Part shown: positions 18,230 to 27,458 of the stretch, piece by piece
Layout: each line of letters opens with the position of its first letter
How positions within the stretch are numbered: position 1 is the first letter of the stretch
Assembly: GCF_900109055.1 (NCBI RefSeq)
Contig: NZ_FOIV01000004.1
Coordinates: 496,001-560,000, forward strand
Source of the DNA: Prevotella sp. khp7
Lineage (GTDB): Bacteria; Bacteroidota; Bacteroidia; Bacteroidales; Bacteroidaceae
Length of the DNA stretch: 64,000 nt
Reading direction: 5' to 3'
The notes under the pieces: generated by a model
Databases searched by the model: none
What the model was told of the DNA's origin: nothing
The model's input: the letters and a program-made list of their open reading frames with translations, nothing else
Program-made: the position numbers and the translations under genes

Positions 18230-19711
18230 ATGAAAAAAATCAATGTCATGCTTGTCGGCGCAATACTGGCAATAGCAACACCAGCCACAGCAGGTGGCAT
18301 CTTAACCAACACAAATCAAAGTATTGACTTCCTCAGAAATCCTGCTCGCGATGCAGCCATCGGACTTGATGGTGTATACAGCAATCCTGCTGGCGTAGCA
18401 TTCCTTCCTGAAGGTTTCTATCTCGGAATCAACTGGCAATACGCCCACCAGACTCGTACTATCGAATCCACCAATCCCCTATTTGCCCTTGGCAAGAAAA
18501 ACAACGGAGCAACGGTAAAGACCTTCGAGGGTGTGGCAGACGCTCCTTTTATTCCCTCAATCCAAGCTGCATACAACAAAGGGAATTGGAGTGCCCAGTT
18601 TAACTTCTCTGTTCCTGGTGGTGGTGGAGCCTGTGAATTTGGTGATGGTCTCGGATCATTTGAGAGCGTTGTAGGTAGTATCGCAAACCAACTGAAGCCA
18701 CTCGGGGCTAATGGCTACGATATGGACGGCTACATGCAGGGACGCCAGTACTATTTCGGATTCCAGCTCGGCGCTGCTTATAAGGTAACAAAGAATCTCT
18801 CTGTTTATGGGGGTCTGCGACTGCTTTATGGTACAGCGACCTACAAAGCAAAGATTAGTAACATCATGGTAGGTACCGAGGGTGGATACGTTGATTTCAG
18901 CAGTTTCCTTCAAGGTGCCGAGACCACTATTGACGGCGGACTTAGCAAGATTAACGCAGGTATTGCACAGTATGAGGCTGCAGGGGCACCCGTCCCCGCT
19001 GAACTCACACAACAGAAAGCGCAGTTAGAGGGCACCAAGCAGAGCCTCAACTCCCTGCAGAAATACTCTCAGGGTGTGAATCTTCTCTGTAACCAATCAT
19101 CAGTAGGTATCGCTCCCGTCATCGGCATCGACTATAAGTTCGGACGCTTCAACCTCGCCGCTAAGTACGAGTTCAAGACACAGATTCACATGAAGAACGA
19201 GTCGACAGTAAATGAGGCCAGTGAGATTCCCGCTGTCAATAAATTCCGCGACAGTGAGAAGATTGACGAAGATTCTCCCGCACAACTCGCTGTCGGCGCA
19301 ATGTGGAACATCACCGATGACGTTCGCCTGAACCTTGGTTATCACCACTTCTTTGACACCAACGTCAGCTGGTATAACAACACACAGGACCTGCTTGGTG
19401 GTGGCACAAACGAATATCTGGGCGGCGCAGAGTGGGACCTCAACGACAAGCTGACCATCTCTGCTGGCGGACAGCTGACTCGCTATCAACTCACTGACGA
19501 GTATATGAATGATATGTCATTCGTTGTCAACAGCTACAGCTTTGGTTTTGGATTCAACTATAAGGTTGCCGACAACATCACACTAAAGGCAGCCTACTTC
19601 CAGACAAACTACGATCACTATAAGCGTGAGGACTATCCCCAAATTGGTGTTAGCGACGACTTTACTCGTACAAACCATGTCCTCGGCATCGGCTGCGAGA
19701 TGAGATTCTAA
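18230..19711 (+). CDS. FadL/OmpP1-type outer-membrane transport protein
   Basis: A 493-residue predicted 14-stranded barrel for hydrophobic compounds. The signal peptide ends near TPATA. The mature N-terminus GGILTNTNQSIDFLRNPARDAAIGLDGVYSNPAGVAFLPEG carries the FadL-family hatch pattern (N-P-A, Y-S-N-P-A-G). A helical, coiled-coil-like insertion (about 220-290, GAETTIDGGLSKINAGIAQ and following Gln/Leu-rich turns) is seen in Bacteroidota relatives. The C-terminus VLGIGCEMRF is a barrel end. The start at 18230 (MKKINVM) follows GGAT; the longer frame from 18218 adds four residues. It converges on priA with only 5 bp between the stops. Confidence 0.88.
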   Translation: MKKINVMLVGAILAIATPATAGGILTNTNQSIDFLRNPARDAAIGLDGVYSNPAGVAFLPEGFYLGINWQYAHQTRTIESTNPLFALGKKNNGATVKTFEGVADAPFIPSIQAAYNKGNWSAQFNFSVPGGGGACEFGDGLGSFESVVGSIANQLKPLGANGYDMDGYMQGRQYYFGFQLGAAYKVTKNLSVYGGLRLLYGTATYKAKISNIMVGTEGGYVDFSSFLQGAETTIDGGLSKINAGIAQYEAAGAPVPAELTQQKAQLEGTKQSLNSLQKYSQGVNLLCNQSSVGIAPVIGIDYKFGRFNLAAKYEFKTQIHMKNESTVNEASEIPAVNKFRDSEKIDEDSPAQLAVGAMWNITDDVRLNLGYHHFFDTNVSWYNNTQDLLGGGTNEYLGGAEWDLNDKLTISAGGQLTRYQLTDEYMNDMSFVVNSYSFGFGFNYKVADNITLKAAYFQTNYDHYKREDYPQIGVSDDFTRTNHVLGIGCEMRF

Positions 19712-19716
19712 AAAAG

Positions 19717-21963
19717 TTATAACGGATCTACATCGTAGTAGATTTGAAGAGAACCATAGCGCTTGTCCTGAAGCATCAGCTGCTGGGCAAGCGCTAAATA
19801 TTTGCGAACTTCAGACATATTGATACCTTGTTCGAACTTTAAGACAAGTTTACGAATAGCGAGTGACTTGACCTTAGCGACGGCTGGCTTATCTGGTCCA
19901 AGAACTCTGGTTCCGAACCATTGGCACAACCTACTGGCAAGTTCCAAACCCGCCATTTCCACAACACTCTCAGAACGATGTTTCAAATAGACTTCCACTA
20001 AACGATAATAGGGCGGATAATGGAAATGCCGACGCTCGGCAATCAACGAGCGATAGAACGACGCATAATCATTATTGACGACTTGCTGAATCACAGGAAT
20101 ATCCGGACTTTTCGTCTGTAGAATTACCAAACCACGCTTTCCCTTGCGACCAGCTCGTCCACTCACTTGAGCCATCATCATGAAGGCATGCTCGTAAGCT
20201 CGGAAGTCTGGGTAATTAAGCATCGTATCGGCATTGAGGATGCCTACCACTGATACCTTATCGAAATCCAGTCCTTTTGAAATCATCTGTGTACCAATGA
20301 GCAGATTGGTACGCCCCGCTGAGAAGTCATTAATGATACGCTCATAAGCTTGACGACTACGGGTGGTATCAAGATCCATACGGGCAATACGTGCCTCAGG
20401 GAAGATGTCATGAACCTCTGCCTCTATCTTTTCCGTACCATATCCACGAGTCTGCAACTGGGTACAGCCGCAATTGGGGCACTGCGTCGGCACTTGATAA
20501 GTATATCCGCAATAATGGCATGTCAGCTGATTCAAGTTACGATGAAGTGTCAACGACACATCGCAATGCTGACAATGGGGAACCCAGCCACACTGCTTAC
20601 ACTCTATCATCGGAGCATAGCCACGACGATTTTGGAAAAGAATAACCTGTTCACCATGGTCTAAAGCCTCGTGAACCTTTCTCAATAATATAGGAGAAAA
20701 CGGCCCTTTCATCATCTTACGATGCTGCAGGTCTTTTATGTCTATCACCTGGATCTCTGGTAACTCGATGCCTTGATAACGCTGAAACAGTTCTACAAGT
20801 CCGTATTTCCCAACCTTTGCATTATGATATGTTTCCAACGATGGCGTCGCCGTACCTAATAGTGTCTTGGCTTTGAACATCTGCGCCAACATAATAGCCG
20901 CTGAGCGGGCATGATAACGAGGCATGGGGTCTTGCTGCTTGTAAGATGTCTCATGCTCTTCATCAATAATGACAAGACCGAGGTGCTGAAAAGGAAGGAA
21001 AATGGCGCTGCGAGCACCAAGGATCACATCGTAGGGGTTCTGTGATAGTTGTTTCTGCCAGATCTCCACACGTTCTGCATCAGAGTATTTCGAATGATAA
21101 ATGCCTAATCGGTTACCAAACACTCTATGTAGACGTTCCATCATCTGCACTGTCAGTGCTATCTCTGGCAACAGATACAAAACCTGCTTCTTTTCTTCCA
21201 ATGCACGCTGAATCAGATGGATATATATTTCAGTTTTACCACTCGAAGTAACGCCATGGAGTAAGGTTACATTCTTCTTTAAGAATGAGAACCGTATCTG
21301 ATTAAAGGCGTCTTGCTGTACAGAACTAAGAGGCTTTATTTTCTCTGGATGAGGATCTCCTGTCAGATTCAGACGTCCCACCTCCTGCTCATAGGTTTCC
21401 AACACCCCTCGTTTTACAAGCGCGTTAATCGTCGGAAGCGAATGTCCCTGATTCAAGAGTTCATCACGCGTCAGTTCTATACCCTCACCTTGACCCCAAT
21501 GTGAGATAGAGAGATAGTCAACAAAACACTTCAACTGTTTCCCTGCTCTCTGAAGCATATTCAGTGCCACATGAAGAGCCTGTTCATTGCGGAACGGCTC
21601 CGTCAGCCTGATATAGAGTTCCGTCTTGGCTTTGTATCCGTCCTCCGCTTTCAATCCAGCAGGCAGCGCCGCTTTGTAGACCTCTCCAATAGGCGACATA
21701 TAATAGTCGGCTATCCACTGCCAGAATTCAAACTGATGGGGAAGCAGAACGGGAGAAATACCAATCGCCTGAAGGATGTCCTTAGTCTGGAATCCTTCAG
21801 GTGACTGGTTATGTATCTTAGAAATAACTCCTACGTACGTTTTATTCTTGCCAAATGGGACAAGGACACGCATTCCCTCTTTCACCCGATTCTCCAGCTG
21901 CTGCGGGACGGAATAGGTGAAAAGGCCGTCAAGCGGCAGTGGTAAAATAATATCGGCAAACAA
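19717..21963 (-). CDS. priA: Primosomal replication restart helicase PriA
   Basis: A 748-residue superfamily 2 helicase that reloads the replisome at collapsed forks. It has an N-terminal 3'-DNA-binding domain (MFADIILPLPLDGLFTYSVP), Walker A GVTSSGKTEIY, DEAH-type IIDEEHE, and a zinc-binding insertion with four CxxC-type pairs (CKQCGW, CQHCDV, CHYCGY, CPNCGC). Motifs V/VI follow (LIGTQMISKGLDFDKV, QVSGRAGR). The length is normal. It starts 3 bp after the stop of the upstream barrel gene, so the two are co-transcribed. Confidence 0.96.
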   Translation of the reverse strand: MFADIILPLPLDGLFTYSVPQQLENRVKEGMRVLVPFGKNKTYVGVISKIHNQSPEGFQTKDILQAIGISPVLLPHQFEFWQWIADYYMSPIGEVYKAALPAGLKAEDGYKAKTELYIRLTEPFRNEQALHVALNMLQRAGKQLKCFVDYLSISHWGQGEGIELTRDELLNQGHSLPTINALVKRGVLETYEQEVGRLNLTGDPHPEKIKPLSSVQQDAFNQIRFSFLKKNVTLLHGVTSSGKTEIYIHLIQRALEEKKQVLYLLPEIALTVQMMERLHRVFGNRLGIYHSKYSDAERVEIWQKQLSQNPYDVILGARSAIFLPFQHLGLVIIDEEHETSYKQQDPMPRYHARSAAIMLAQMFKAKTLLGTATPSLETYHNAKVGKYGLVELFQRYQGIELPEIQVIDIKDLQHRKMMKGPFSPILLRKVHEALDHGEQVILFQNRRGYAPMIECKQCGWVPHCQHCDVSLTLHRNLNQLTCHYCGYTYQVPTQCPNCGCTQLQTRGYGTEKIEAEVHDIFPEARIARMDLDTTRSRQAYERIINDFSAGRTNLLIGTQMISKGLDFDKVSVVGILNADTMLNYPDFRAYEHAFMMMAQVSGRAGRKGKRGLVILQTKSPDIPVIQQVVNNDYASFYRSLIAERRHFHYPPYYRLVEVYLKHRSESVVEMAGLELASRLCQWFGTRVLGPDKPAVAKVKSLAIRKLVLKFEQGINMSEVRKYLALAQQLMLQDKRYGSLQIYYDVDPL

Positions 21964-21966
21964 GAC

Positions 21967-22602
21967 TTAGAAATAATAAGCAACAGACAACTGCCAAGCA
22001 TTCATCTTTCCGCTGCTCTTCGATCCATTCTTACCTATTTTCTCTGCGAAATAGTTCTCAACCTCGAATTCACCAGTCTTACCAAGCGGGAAATTATAAC
22101 TTACCGAGGCCTGCAGATGCTTGAGTACCATAACACCGGCACCAATATTACCGCTGAGATTTGAAGAACTGAATTTCCACTCTGCTGCGTTTTCAAAAAC
22201 GTTCTTATTCCCTCCTAAATTAAAGCCGAACTGAGGACCAGCAAACACATATACACTAGCAGCATCACCCAGTCCGAATGCAAATCGGGCATTCACGGGA
22301 ATCTGAATACTCTGTTGCTTTATCTTATTGCTGAGTACATAACCCTCATTTGTTTCCAGTTCCACATCAGAAGAACGCTGATCGAAAAGCAATGAAGCGT
22401 CAATCCCTAATCCGACAACTGGCAATGTGAACTTTGCCGTTGGACCAATAAAGAAGCCCATTTGATTCGAGGAATCCAAGACCTTAGCGTCAAGACTCAT
22501 ACTAGTCACATTCAGGCCACCCTTAACACCAAAATCAATCTGTGCCTTAGCGCTCATCGTTATAGCAGCAAAAGCCACTACTAATGCAAATAACTTTTTC
22601 AT
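21967..22602 (-). CDS. Outer-membrane beta-barrel protein (PorT-like fold family)
   Basis: A 211-residue exported protein: signal peptide (MKKLFALVVAFAAITMSAKA), mature start QIDFGVKGGLNVTSM, then alternating strands with GFFIGPTAKFTLP and FAGPQFGFNLGG, ending LSVAYYF. This is the common Bacteroidota outer-membrane beta-barrel domain type of 8-10 strands. The specific role is unknown. It sits between gldN and priA with its own -7 box and probably forms a two-gene unit with priA. Confidence 0.82.
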   Translation of the reverse strand: MKKLFALVVAFAAITMSAKAQIDFGVKGGLNVTSMSLDAKVLDSSNQMGFFIGPTAKFTLPVVGLGIDASLLFDQRSSDVELETNEGYVLSNKIKQQSIQIPVNARFAFGLGDAASVYVFAGPQFGFNLGGNKNVFENAAEWKFSSSNLSGNIGAGVMVLKHLQASVSYNFPLGKTGEFEVENYFAEKIGKNGSKSSGKMNAWQLSVAYYF

Positions 22603-22634
22603 AATTCAACCGTTTTATGTTACATCTGCGGGGG

Positions 22635-22642
22635 CAAAGATA
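22635..22642 (-). promoter_or_regulatory. -7 box for the barrel-priA unit
   Basis: TATCTTTG on the minus strand, about 33 bp upstream of the barrel start and downstream of the gldN stop. A TTTG at 22662-22659 is only 16 bp away, shorter than usual. Confidence 0.5.
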
Positions 22643-22693
22643 CGAAAATAATTTGAAACAAAGAATATTTTAGCGGGAAAATGCCGTTTAAAA

Positions 22694-23737
22694 TCAATGT
22701 CGCTGTCGGCGAACCGTCACACGGGCAGAACTATTGCTGCTTCCATTACTTTTTGAAGAAGACGACTTCGCTTTGGAAGCCTTGGGCGCTTTCGGACTAC
22801 GCACAGAAGAAGATACGGCTTTCACCTTCTTGGTGTCCTTACCCTGTAGGGCGGCTATGCTGTCAAGAGAGTCTCTTTTTGCAGAATCGCCGAAAATCGT
22901 CTTATGGAAAGCAGCCAACTCCTCCTCGATACGTTTCTGCTCTGCCGACAATTTCTCTTCATCCCCGCCACAAAGCTGCAACAGAGTCTTACCCTGGGCA
23001 TTGCTTGTTTTGTAAATCTTACCCTTATAACTGTTCAATGTAAAGAAATCATCCATCGACATCGTCGCAGCGTTATTAAGGCTACTAGACATGATAGTCT
23101 GACGATTCAAGAATGGTTCCAGGTCGCTATACTTCACCCAGAAAAGGGGGTATTGAGTGGCCTCACCGCCAAAATCATCCTCACGAAGCATCACAGGACA
23201 AAGAGCCTGCACCTTGATATGGAACGAGGAATTGGCTTGATCATAATAGGCACTTTCTTTCAGGTAAAACTTCCTCACATCGGCAGAAGGCATATCACTA
23301 TTGTCGACCTTCAGTCTTCCATTCTTTTCTTCGTAGAAAATATGATAATTGTCAAGAACTGTCTTCATATCAATTCTTGCATCATCAGAGAATCTGTCGC
23401 TGCCATCCGTTGGATATTCATAGATGGGGATATAACCATTCTGCGCTAACTTAAAGATATACGTAAACAAATTCAACTGCTTACCCTGCGGCTCCACGGG
23501 GTAGTAAAGTCCAACATTCGCATTATCCGTCAGGTCGAGTTCCCGATAGATATCACGACGCCACACTACCTCTTCTGGGATATCCAATGCGGTAGGATAC
23601 GTCAGCTGAGCACGCATCGACATGGCCGAAGAAGGATTCTTTTGCTGCTCCGTCTGTTGTATACGACTTCTTTTCGGCTGAGCCACAACGGAACCAGCCA
23701 TCAGCACTATCATAATAAAGAATAATAATCTCTTCAT
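22694..23737 (-). CDS. gldN: Type IX secretion system ring protein GldN/PorN
   Basis: A 347-residue periplasmic protein with a signal peptide ending near VVAQP. The family pattern is clear: DIPEEVVWRRDIYRELDLTDNANVGLYYPVEP, YIPIYEYPTDGSDRFSDDARI, and LCPVMLREDDFGGEATQYPLFWVKY. GldN binds GldK to form the large periplasmic ring attached to the outer membrane in T9SS. The C-terminal 50 residues are a Ser/Lys-rich, low-complexity tail (SKAKSSSSKSNGSSNSS) that is likely disordered. It is the last gene of the porP-gldKLMN operon, 7 bp after gldM. Confidence 0.95.
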   Translation of the reverse strand: MKRLLFFIMIVLMAGSVVAQPKRSRIQQTEQQKNPSSAMSMRAQLTYPTALDIPEEVVWRRDIYRELDLTDNANVGLYYPVEPQGKQLNLFTYIFKLAQNGYIPIYEYPTDGSDRFSDDARIDMKTVLDNYHIFYEEKNGRLKVDNSDMPSADVRKFYLKESAYYDQANSSFHIKVQALCPVMLREDDFGGEATQYPLFWVKYSDLEPFLNRQTIMSSSLNNAATMSMDDFFTLNSYKGKIYKTSNAQGKTLLQLCGGDEEKLSAEQKRIEEELAAFHKTIFGDSAKRDSLDSIAALQGKDTKKVKAVSSSVRSPKAPKASKAKSSSSKSNGSSNSSARVTVRRQRH

Positions 23738-23744
23738 ATCTTCA

Positions 23745-25310
23745 TCATTTTACGATTACTTCCATTGGATTCTGTAAGGTACGCGTCAGACCGTCAGGAC
23801 CGACTACCGTCACACGGGAAATGTAGAAACGGCGGTTGCGTGAGAGTTTGCGGAACGTATCTTTCTGGCGAGCGGAGAACGAGGCTCCCTCAGAAGCCAT
23901 CGGAACGGCATTACCCATATTATCAAAAAAAACAGTCTCGAAACTCTGTACACGGAAAGCGATGTCAAGGATTCCGTCATCAATAGCGGCTCCGATGTTT
24001 GCGGCTGCCACCAATTGTCCCTTTGCCAGACCTCCACCTTTATAGCGGATAGGATTACCGTGCTCATCCTTCATAGAGATATAAGGTGTAGGATCAGGCA
24101 ACTTACGAACACGGAATTTATATTGTCCCATCTGCTGTGGATGACCAGTATTCGTAGAGGTTACGGTTATCACCGCATCCTGCCCTATCTTCGAGGGTCT
24201 GGCAATATACTTACCTGTACCTACCGCCTGAAGCGTTCCGTTGGTCATCGATGCCTGTACCTTATTCAACGGCACACCTGGCACACTCACGCTGATGGGA
24301 TTGTTATAACCTGCGTACAGCATGTTCATCAGGTCGGCAGAGACAGTAGCACTCGGTTCAACAACGGTATAGTCTTGAGAAAACTCACGACGAATGCGGT
24401 CGCCATTACCATTGACGGTTTCCATATAACCTTTAAGGGTAAAATCCCCCGTTCGCCCACAAACCGTTTCATATAGACCATCTTTCAGGTTCACTTTCTG
24501 ACCGCCAATATAGATATCCGGCACTTGAGTCGTATCCACAGCGGCCATCACAATACGAGCAGAGAAACGGTCTCCCCTTACAATAGTTTTGGAACTGGGA
24601 ATCACAAAGGCTTCGAGCAGATTGACACGAATATCCTTCATATCTATATTAGAGGCCAGCGTGTGAAGCACTTCTCCTTCGGCATAGCGCACATCACTCT
24701 GCAATTTGGAGAGCAATGTGACAGCAGCTGCAACTGGCATCGACTCAAACATATACTCCTGCCAGTTCTTACCCATAGTTTGAGCATTCTTTGGAATTTC
24801 CGTAGTCAGATTACTGGCAATGATCCGCTTCTGCTTCTCATCGCCAACCATCTTCAGCATCCGCTGACGGAAAGAGTTGATGGCTTTGAAGAGTTCACCG
24901 CCCCGTCCGCTACCAGGTGCAAGCATCACCTGATTAGCAGCCTCCAGATCTTCCTTATTCTTAATGTCATGAATATCCCCGTCGCTGCCGTCTGCCTCAC
25001 GAACGATGGCTGTCTTCAGTTCCATAGCGAGATTGTAGAGCGAGTCACTCATCTGGCGCACCTGCTGGGCCTTGTCATACCATACCTTTGTCTTCTGCGG
25101 ATTAGCCTTCATCTGTTCCTCAAAAGTCTGGTAAATAGACAAGTTCTGCTTCGATGAGTTGCCAGTAGTTCGATTCAGGCTGTCTTCCACAATCGAGAAG
25201 CCGTTGAGCACCTCACTGGAAACGTTGAGTGCCAACAGCGCCATCAAGACGACATACATAAGATTTATCATCTTCTGGCGAGGGGATATCGGTCTTTTCC
25301 GGATTGCCAT
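23745..25310 (-). CDS. gldM: Type IX secretion motor protein GldM/PorM
   Basis: A 521-residue protein with a short cytosolic N-terminus, one transmembrane helix (about 15-36, MINLMYVVLMALLALNV, with the polar residues typical of the motor core) and a long periplasmic part of four domains. GldM pairs with GldL to turn the proton gradient into movement that powers secretion and, in gliding species, motility. Sequence marks include LNGFSIVEDSLNRTTGNS and the C-terminal domain TPYISMKDEHGNPIRYKGG. It starts 4 bp after gldL. Confidence 0.96.
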   Translation of the reverse strand: MAIRKRPISPRQKMINLMYVVLMALLALNVSSEVLNGFSIVEDSLNRTTGNSSKQNLSIYQTFEEQMKANPQKTKVWYDKAQQVRQMSDSLYNLAMELKTAIVREADGSDGDIHDIKNKEDLEAANQVMLAPGSGRGGELFKAINSFRQRMLKMVGDEKQKRIIASNLTTEIPKNAQTMGKNWQEYMFESMPVAAAVTLLSKLQSDVRYAEGEVLHTLASNIDMKDIRVNLLEAFVIPSSKTIVRGDRFSARIVMAAVDTTQVPDIYIGGQKVNLKDGLYETVCGRTGDFTLKGYMETVNGNGDRIRREFSQDYTVVEPSATVSADLMNMLYAGYNNPISVSVPGVPLNKVQASMTNGTLQAVGTGKYIARPSKIGQDAVITVTSTNTGHPQQMGQYKFRVRKLPDPTPYISMKDEHGNPIRYKGGGLAKGQLVAAANIGAAIDDGILDIAFRVQSFETVFFDNMGNAVPMASEGASFSARQKDTFRKLSRNRRFYISRVTVVGPDGLTRTLQNPMEVIVK

Positions 25311-25314
25311 AACC

Positions 25315-25995
25315 TTATACGTTCATCTTTGCAGTCATAGCCTCAATCATACGGGCGTAAATCTTATTAAGCTCTGCGATCTGAGCAGCCATTTTACGGG
25401 TCTGTTCGTTAATCTCATCAATCTTTCCAATCTGTGAACTGGCGCTTTTCAGTTGTATCTCATAAACCTTACAGATACCCGTCAGTGTACGGTTCAGATT
25501 CTCCATCTCTTCAGAATCTGTGGTCAGTTTCTGGCTCTGTTCCGAAACTTTTGAGAGTGTTTCCGTCAGACGCTTCAACTCTTCAACATATCTGTTCGTT
25601 GCCATCTCAAGTTCCGTATTGATTGGAGCAGCTGAAATTGATGATACAATTGGAGTTGTAGAAACTGCTGATACTGACGATAGTTTTGACACCTTATCAC
25701 TTACAACTCCATCTGCCATTTTCTCTTCTCCCGGATGCAAGTTGAGTTCCATTCCTTCTGTTGTCTTATCAAACGGGCGGTCAAAAGCAGAAATAAAGAA
25801 GACGAAAACCTCAGTCCCCATACCAAGGAACAGGAAGAAATTAGCTCCTGGTAGGTGAGTCAATTTAAAAAGCGTACCTAGAATCACAATAGACGCACCC
25901 CAGCTATAGGCATAATTAAGGAATGTCTGTCCTGGCACGCTGTCCATCCACTTTTGCAAGCGGTAAACAATATTGTATTTACTATATGTTGTCAT
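25315..25995 (-). CDS. gldL: Type IX secretion motor protein GldL/PorL
   Basis: A 226-residue inner-membrane protein. Two transmembrane helices (about 28-45 and 50-70) carry the family motif FKLTHLPGANFFLFLGMGTEVFVFFISAFDRP, which includes the conserved glutamate required for proton use. The rest is a cytosolic tail with a Ser/Thr-rich linker and coiled coil (LKRLTETLSKVSEQSQKL...MENLNRTL). It is shorter than the 309-residue P. gingivalis PorL and close to flavobacterial GldL. Confidence 0.95.
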   Translation of the reverse strand: MTTYSKYNIVYRLQKWMDSVPGQTFLNYAYSWGASIVILGTLFKLTHLPGANFFLFLGMGTEVFVFFISAFDRPFDKTTEGMELNLHPGEEKMADGVVSDKVSKLSSVSAVSTTPIVSSISAAPINTELEMATNRYVEELKRLTETLSKVSEQSQKLTTDSEEMENLNRTLTGICKVYEIQLKSASSQIGKIDEINEQTRKMAAQIAELNKIYARMIEAMTAKMNV

Positions 25996-26013
25996 AACTT
26001 CTACGTTTTTTTA

Positions 26014-27447
26014 TCACTTCTTTCCTTTTAGTTTAACCTTTTCACTGGTAGTGTTTGCCATACTGCGCACACAGCGGAAACCTATATAGCTTCTTGGCTG
26101 ATTCTGATACTCAGAAGTCCGCCATGCCGAACGAATATATGACTCAGGATCCTTCCAAGAACCTCCACGCACACTCTTTTTCTTTAATCGATAGGGATCC
26201 TCTGGAGCAGCATTGTATTTCAGCTGTGGGTTTATGTCGTTCATGGCCTCCACACCTGCTTCTGTATAGATGGTACTAGTCCATTCTGCCACATTACCCG
26301 CCATATCATAGAGGCCATTGCTGTTAGCTGCATAGATACCGACTCGGCTTGTTATCAAGTTGCCGTCTTTGGTATAATTGCCATTATCCGGTTTAAAGTT
26401 TGCATAGAAGCAGCCCTTACCATTAGCCACATCCTCATTATCCCAAGGGAACTCGTTCTGATCCTTACCACGAGCCGCATATTCCCATTCTGCCTCTGTT
26501 GGGAGACGATAACGCTGCACATAGCGAGCCGCTGGGCCAAGTCCCTTCAGAAGATATTCTGTGCGCCACGCACAGAAGGCATTAGCCTGTTCCCACGTCA
26601 CACCGACCACAGGGTAATCGTTATAAGCAGGATTTGAGAAATAATAACGAAGGTACATCTCATTGTCTGCATTTGGGAAATCGTTCACCCAACAAGTGGT
26701 ATCGGGAAAAACATTGACGATATAGGTATTCAAGAAATCCCAAGGACCAGTCAGCTGACGATTGATAGTCTCTCTAACAATCTTGCCCTCGTCATCAATA
26801 TATGCAGTATCCTTGGATATCCATACCTGTTCGTTAGGATCAATAGCAACATCGGTATTCAGTTGACGTTCCTGAGGATTCAAACGATTCCGACGCAAAG
26901 CTGCTGCCGTATAGTCATATACCTCATAACGATAGTTTAGCTGACGATAATCCAGCATCTTATCTCCCGTCACAGGATTGGTAACATACATAGCATCAAT
27001 GATTTCCTTTTCATCCTCATTCGGGCGTCTCGGCAAGGGCTTTTTCCAATTCAACACAGAACCGATCTCCTCTCCGTCTTTATCTGTCTTAACAGACTTA
27101 TAAGTCTCATCAAACTCAGAGAGTCGTTCTCGCAAGATTGAGTCACGGACATAATTCACGAACTGTCGATACTTCGAATTGGTAACTTCTGTTTCATCCA
27201 TCCAGAAGCCATCCACCGAAATATCACGCAAAGGTGTTTTCTTACCCCATAGGCTATCTTGTTTCACAATACCCATCTTCAGGTGTCCACGTTTCACAAG
27301 CACCATGCCATAAGGTGTCGGTTCGGTAAAGCTCTTGCCTCCCATTCCTGTTACTTCACCACCGCTGGCAGACAGTATCTTGCCACCGAAGCAACTCGAC
27401 AGCAGCAAAGTCAGTGCCATGCACATTCCTATCGTTATCTTGTTCAT
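26014..27447 (-). CDS. gldK: Type IX secretion lipoprotein GldK/PorK
   Basis: A 477-residue lipoprotein with a lipobox ending at C19 (LLLSSC) and a formylglycine-generating-enzyme-like domain: GMVLVKRGHLKMG, DISVDGFWMDETEVTNSKYRQFV, YPVVGVTWEQANAFCAWRT, YRLPTEAEWEYAARG and SVRGGSWKDPESYIRSAWR. In T9SS this fold is structural, not enzymatic: GldK forms the outer-membrane-tethered ring with GldN. It follows porP by 11 bp and precedes gldL by 18 bp. Confidence 0.96.
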   Translation of the reverse strand: MNKITIGMCMALTLLLSSCFGGKILSASGGEVTGMGGKSFTEPTPYGMVLVKRGHLKMGIVKQDSLWGKKTPLRDISVDGFWMDETEVTNSKYRQFVNYVRDSILRERLSEFDETYKSVKTDKDGEEIGSVLNWKKPLPRRPNEDEKEIIDAMYVTNPVTGDKMLDYRQLNYRYEVYDYTAAALRRNRLNPQERQLNTDVAIDPNEQVWISKDTAYIDDEGKIVRETINRQLTGPWDFLNTYIVNVFPDTTCWVNDFPNADNEMYLRYYFSNPAYNDYPVVGVTWEQANAFCAWRTEYLLKGLGPAARYVQRYRLPTEAEWEYAARGKDQNEFPWDNEDVANGKGCFYANFKPDNGNYTKDGNLITSRVGIYAANSNGLYDMAGNVAEWTSTIYTEAGVEAMNDINPQLKYNAAPEDPYRLKKKSVRGGSWKDPESYIRSAWRTSEYQNQPRSYIGFRCVRSMANTTSEKVKLKGKK

Positions 27448-27458
27448 ATTTCAACAAT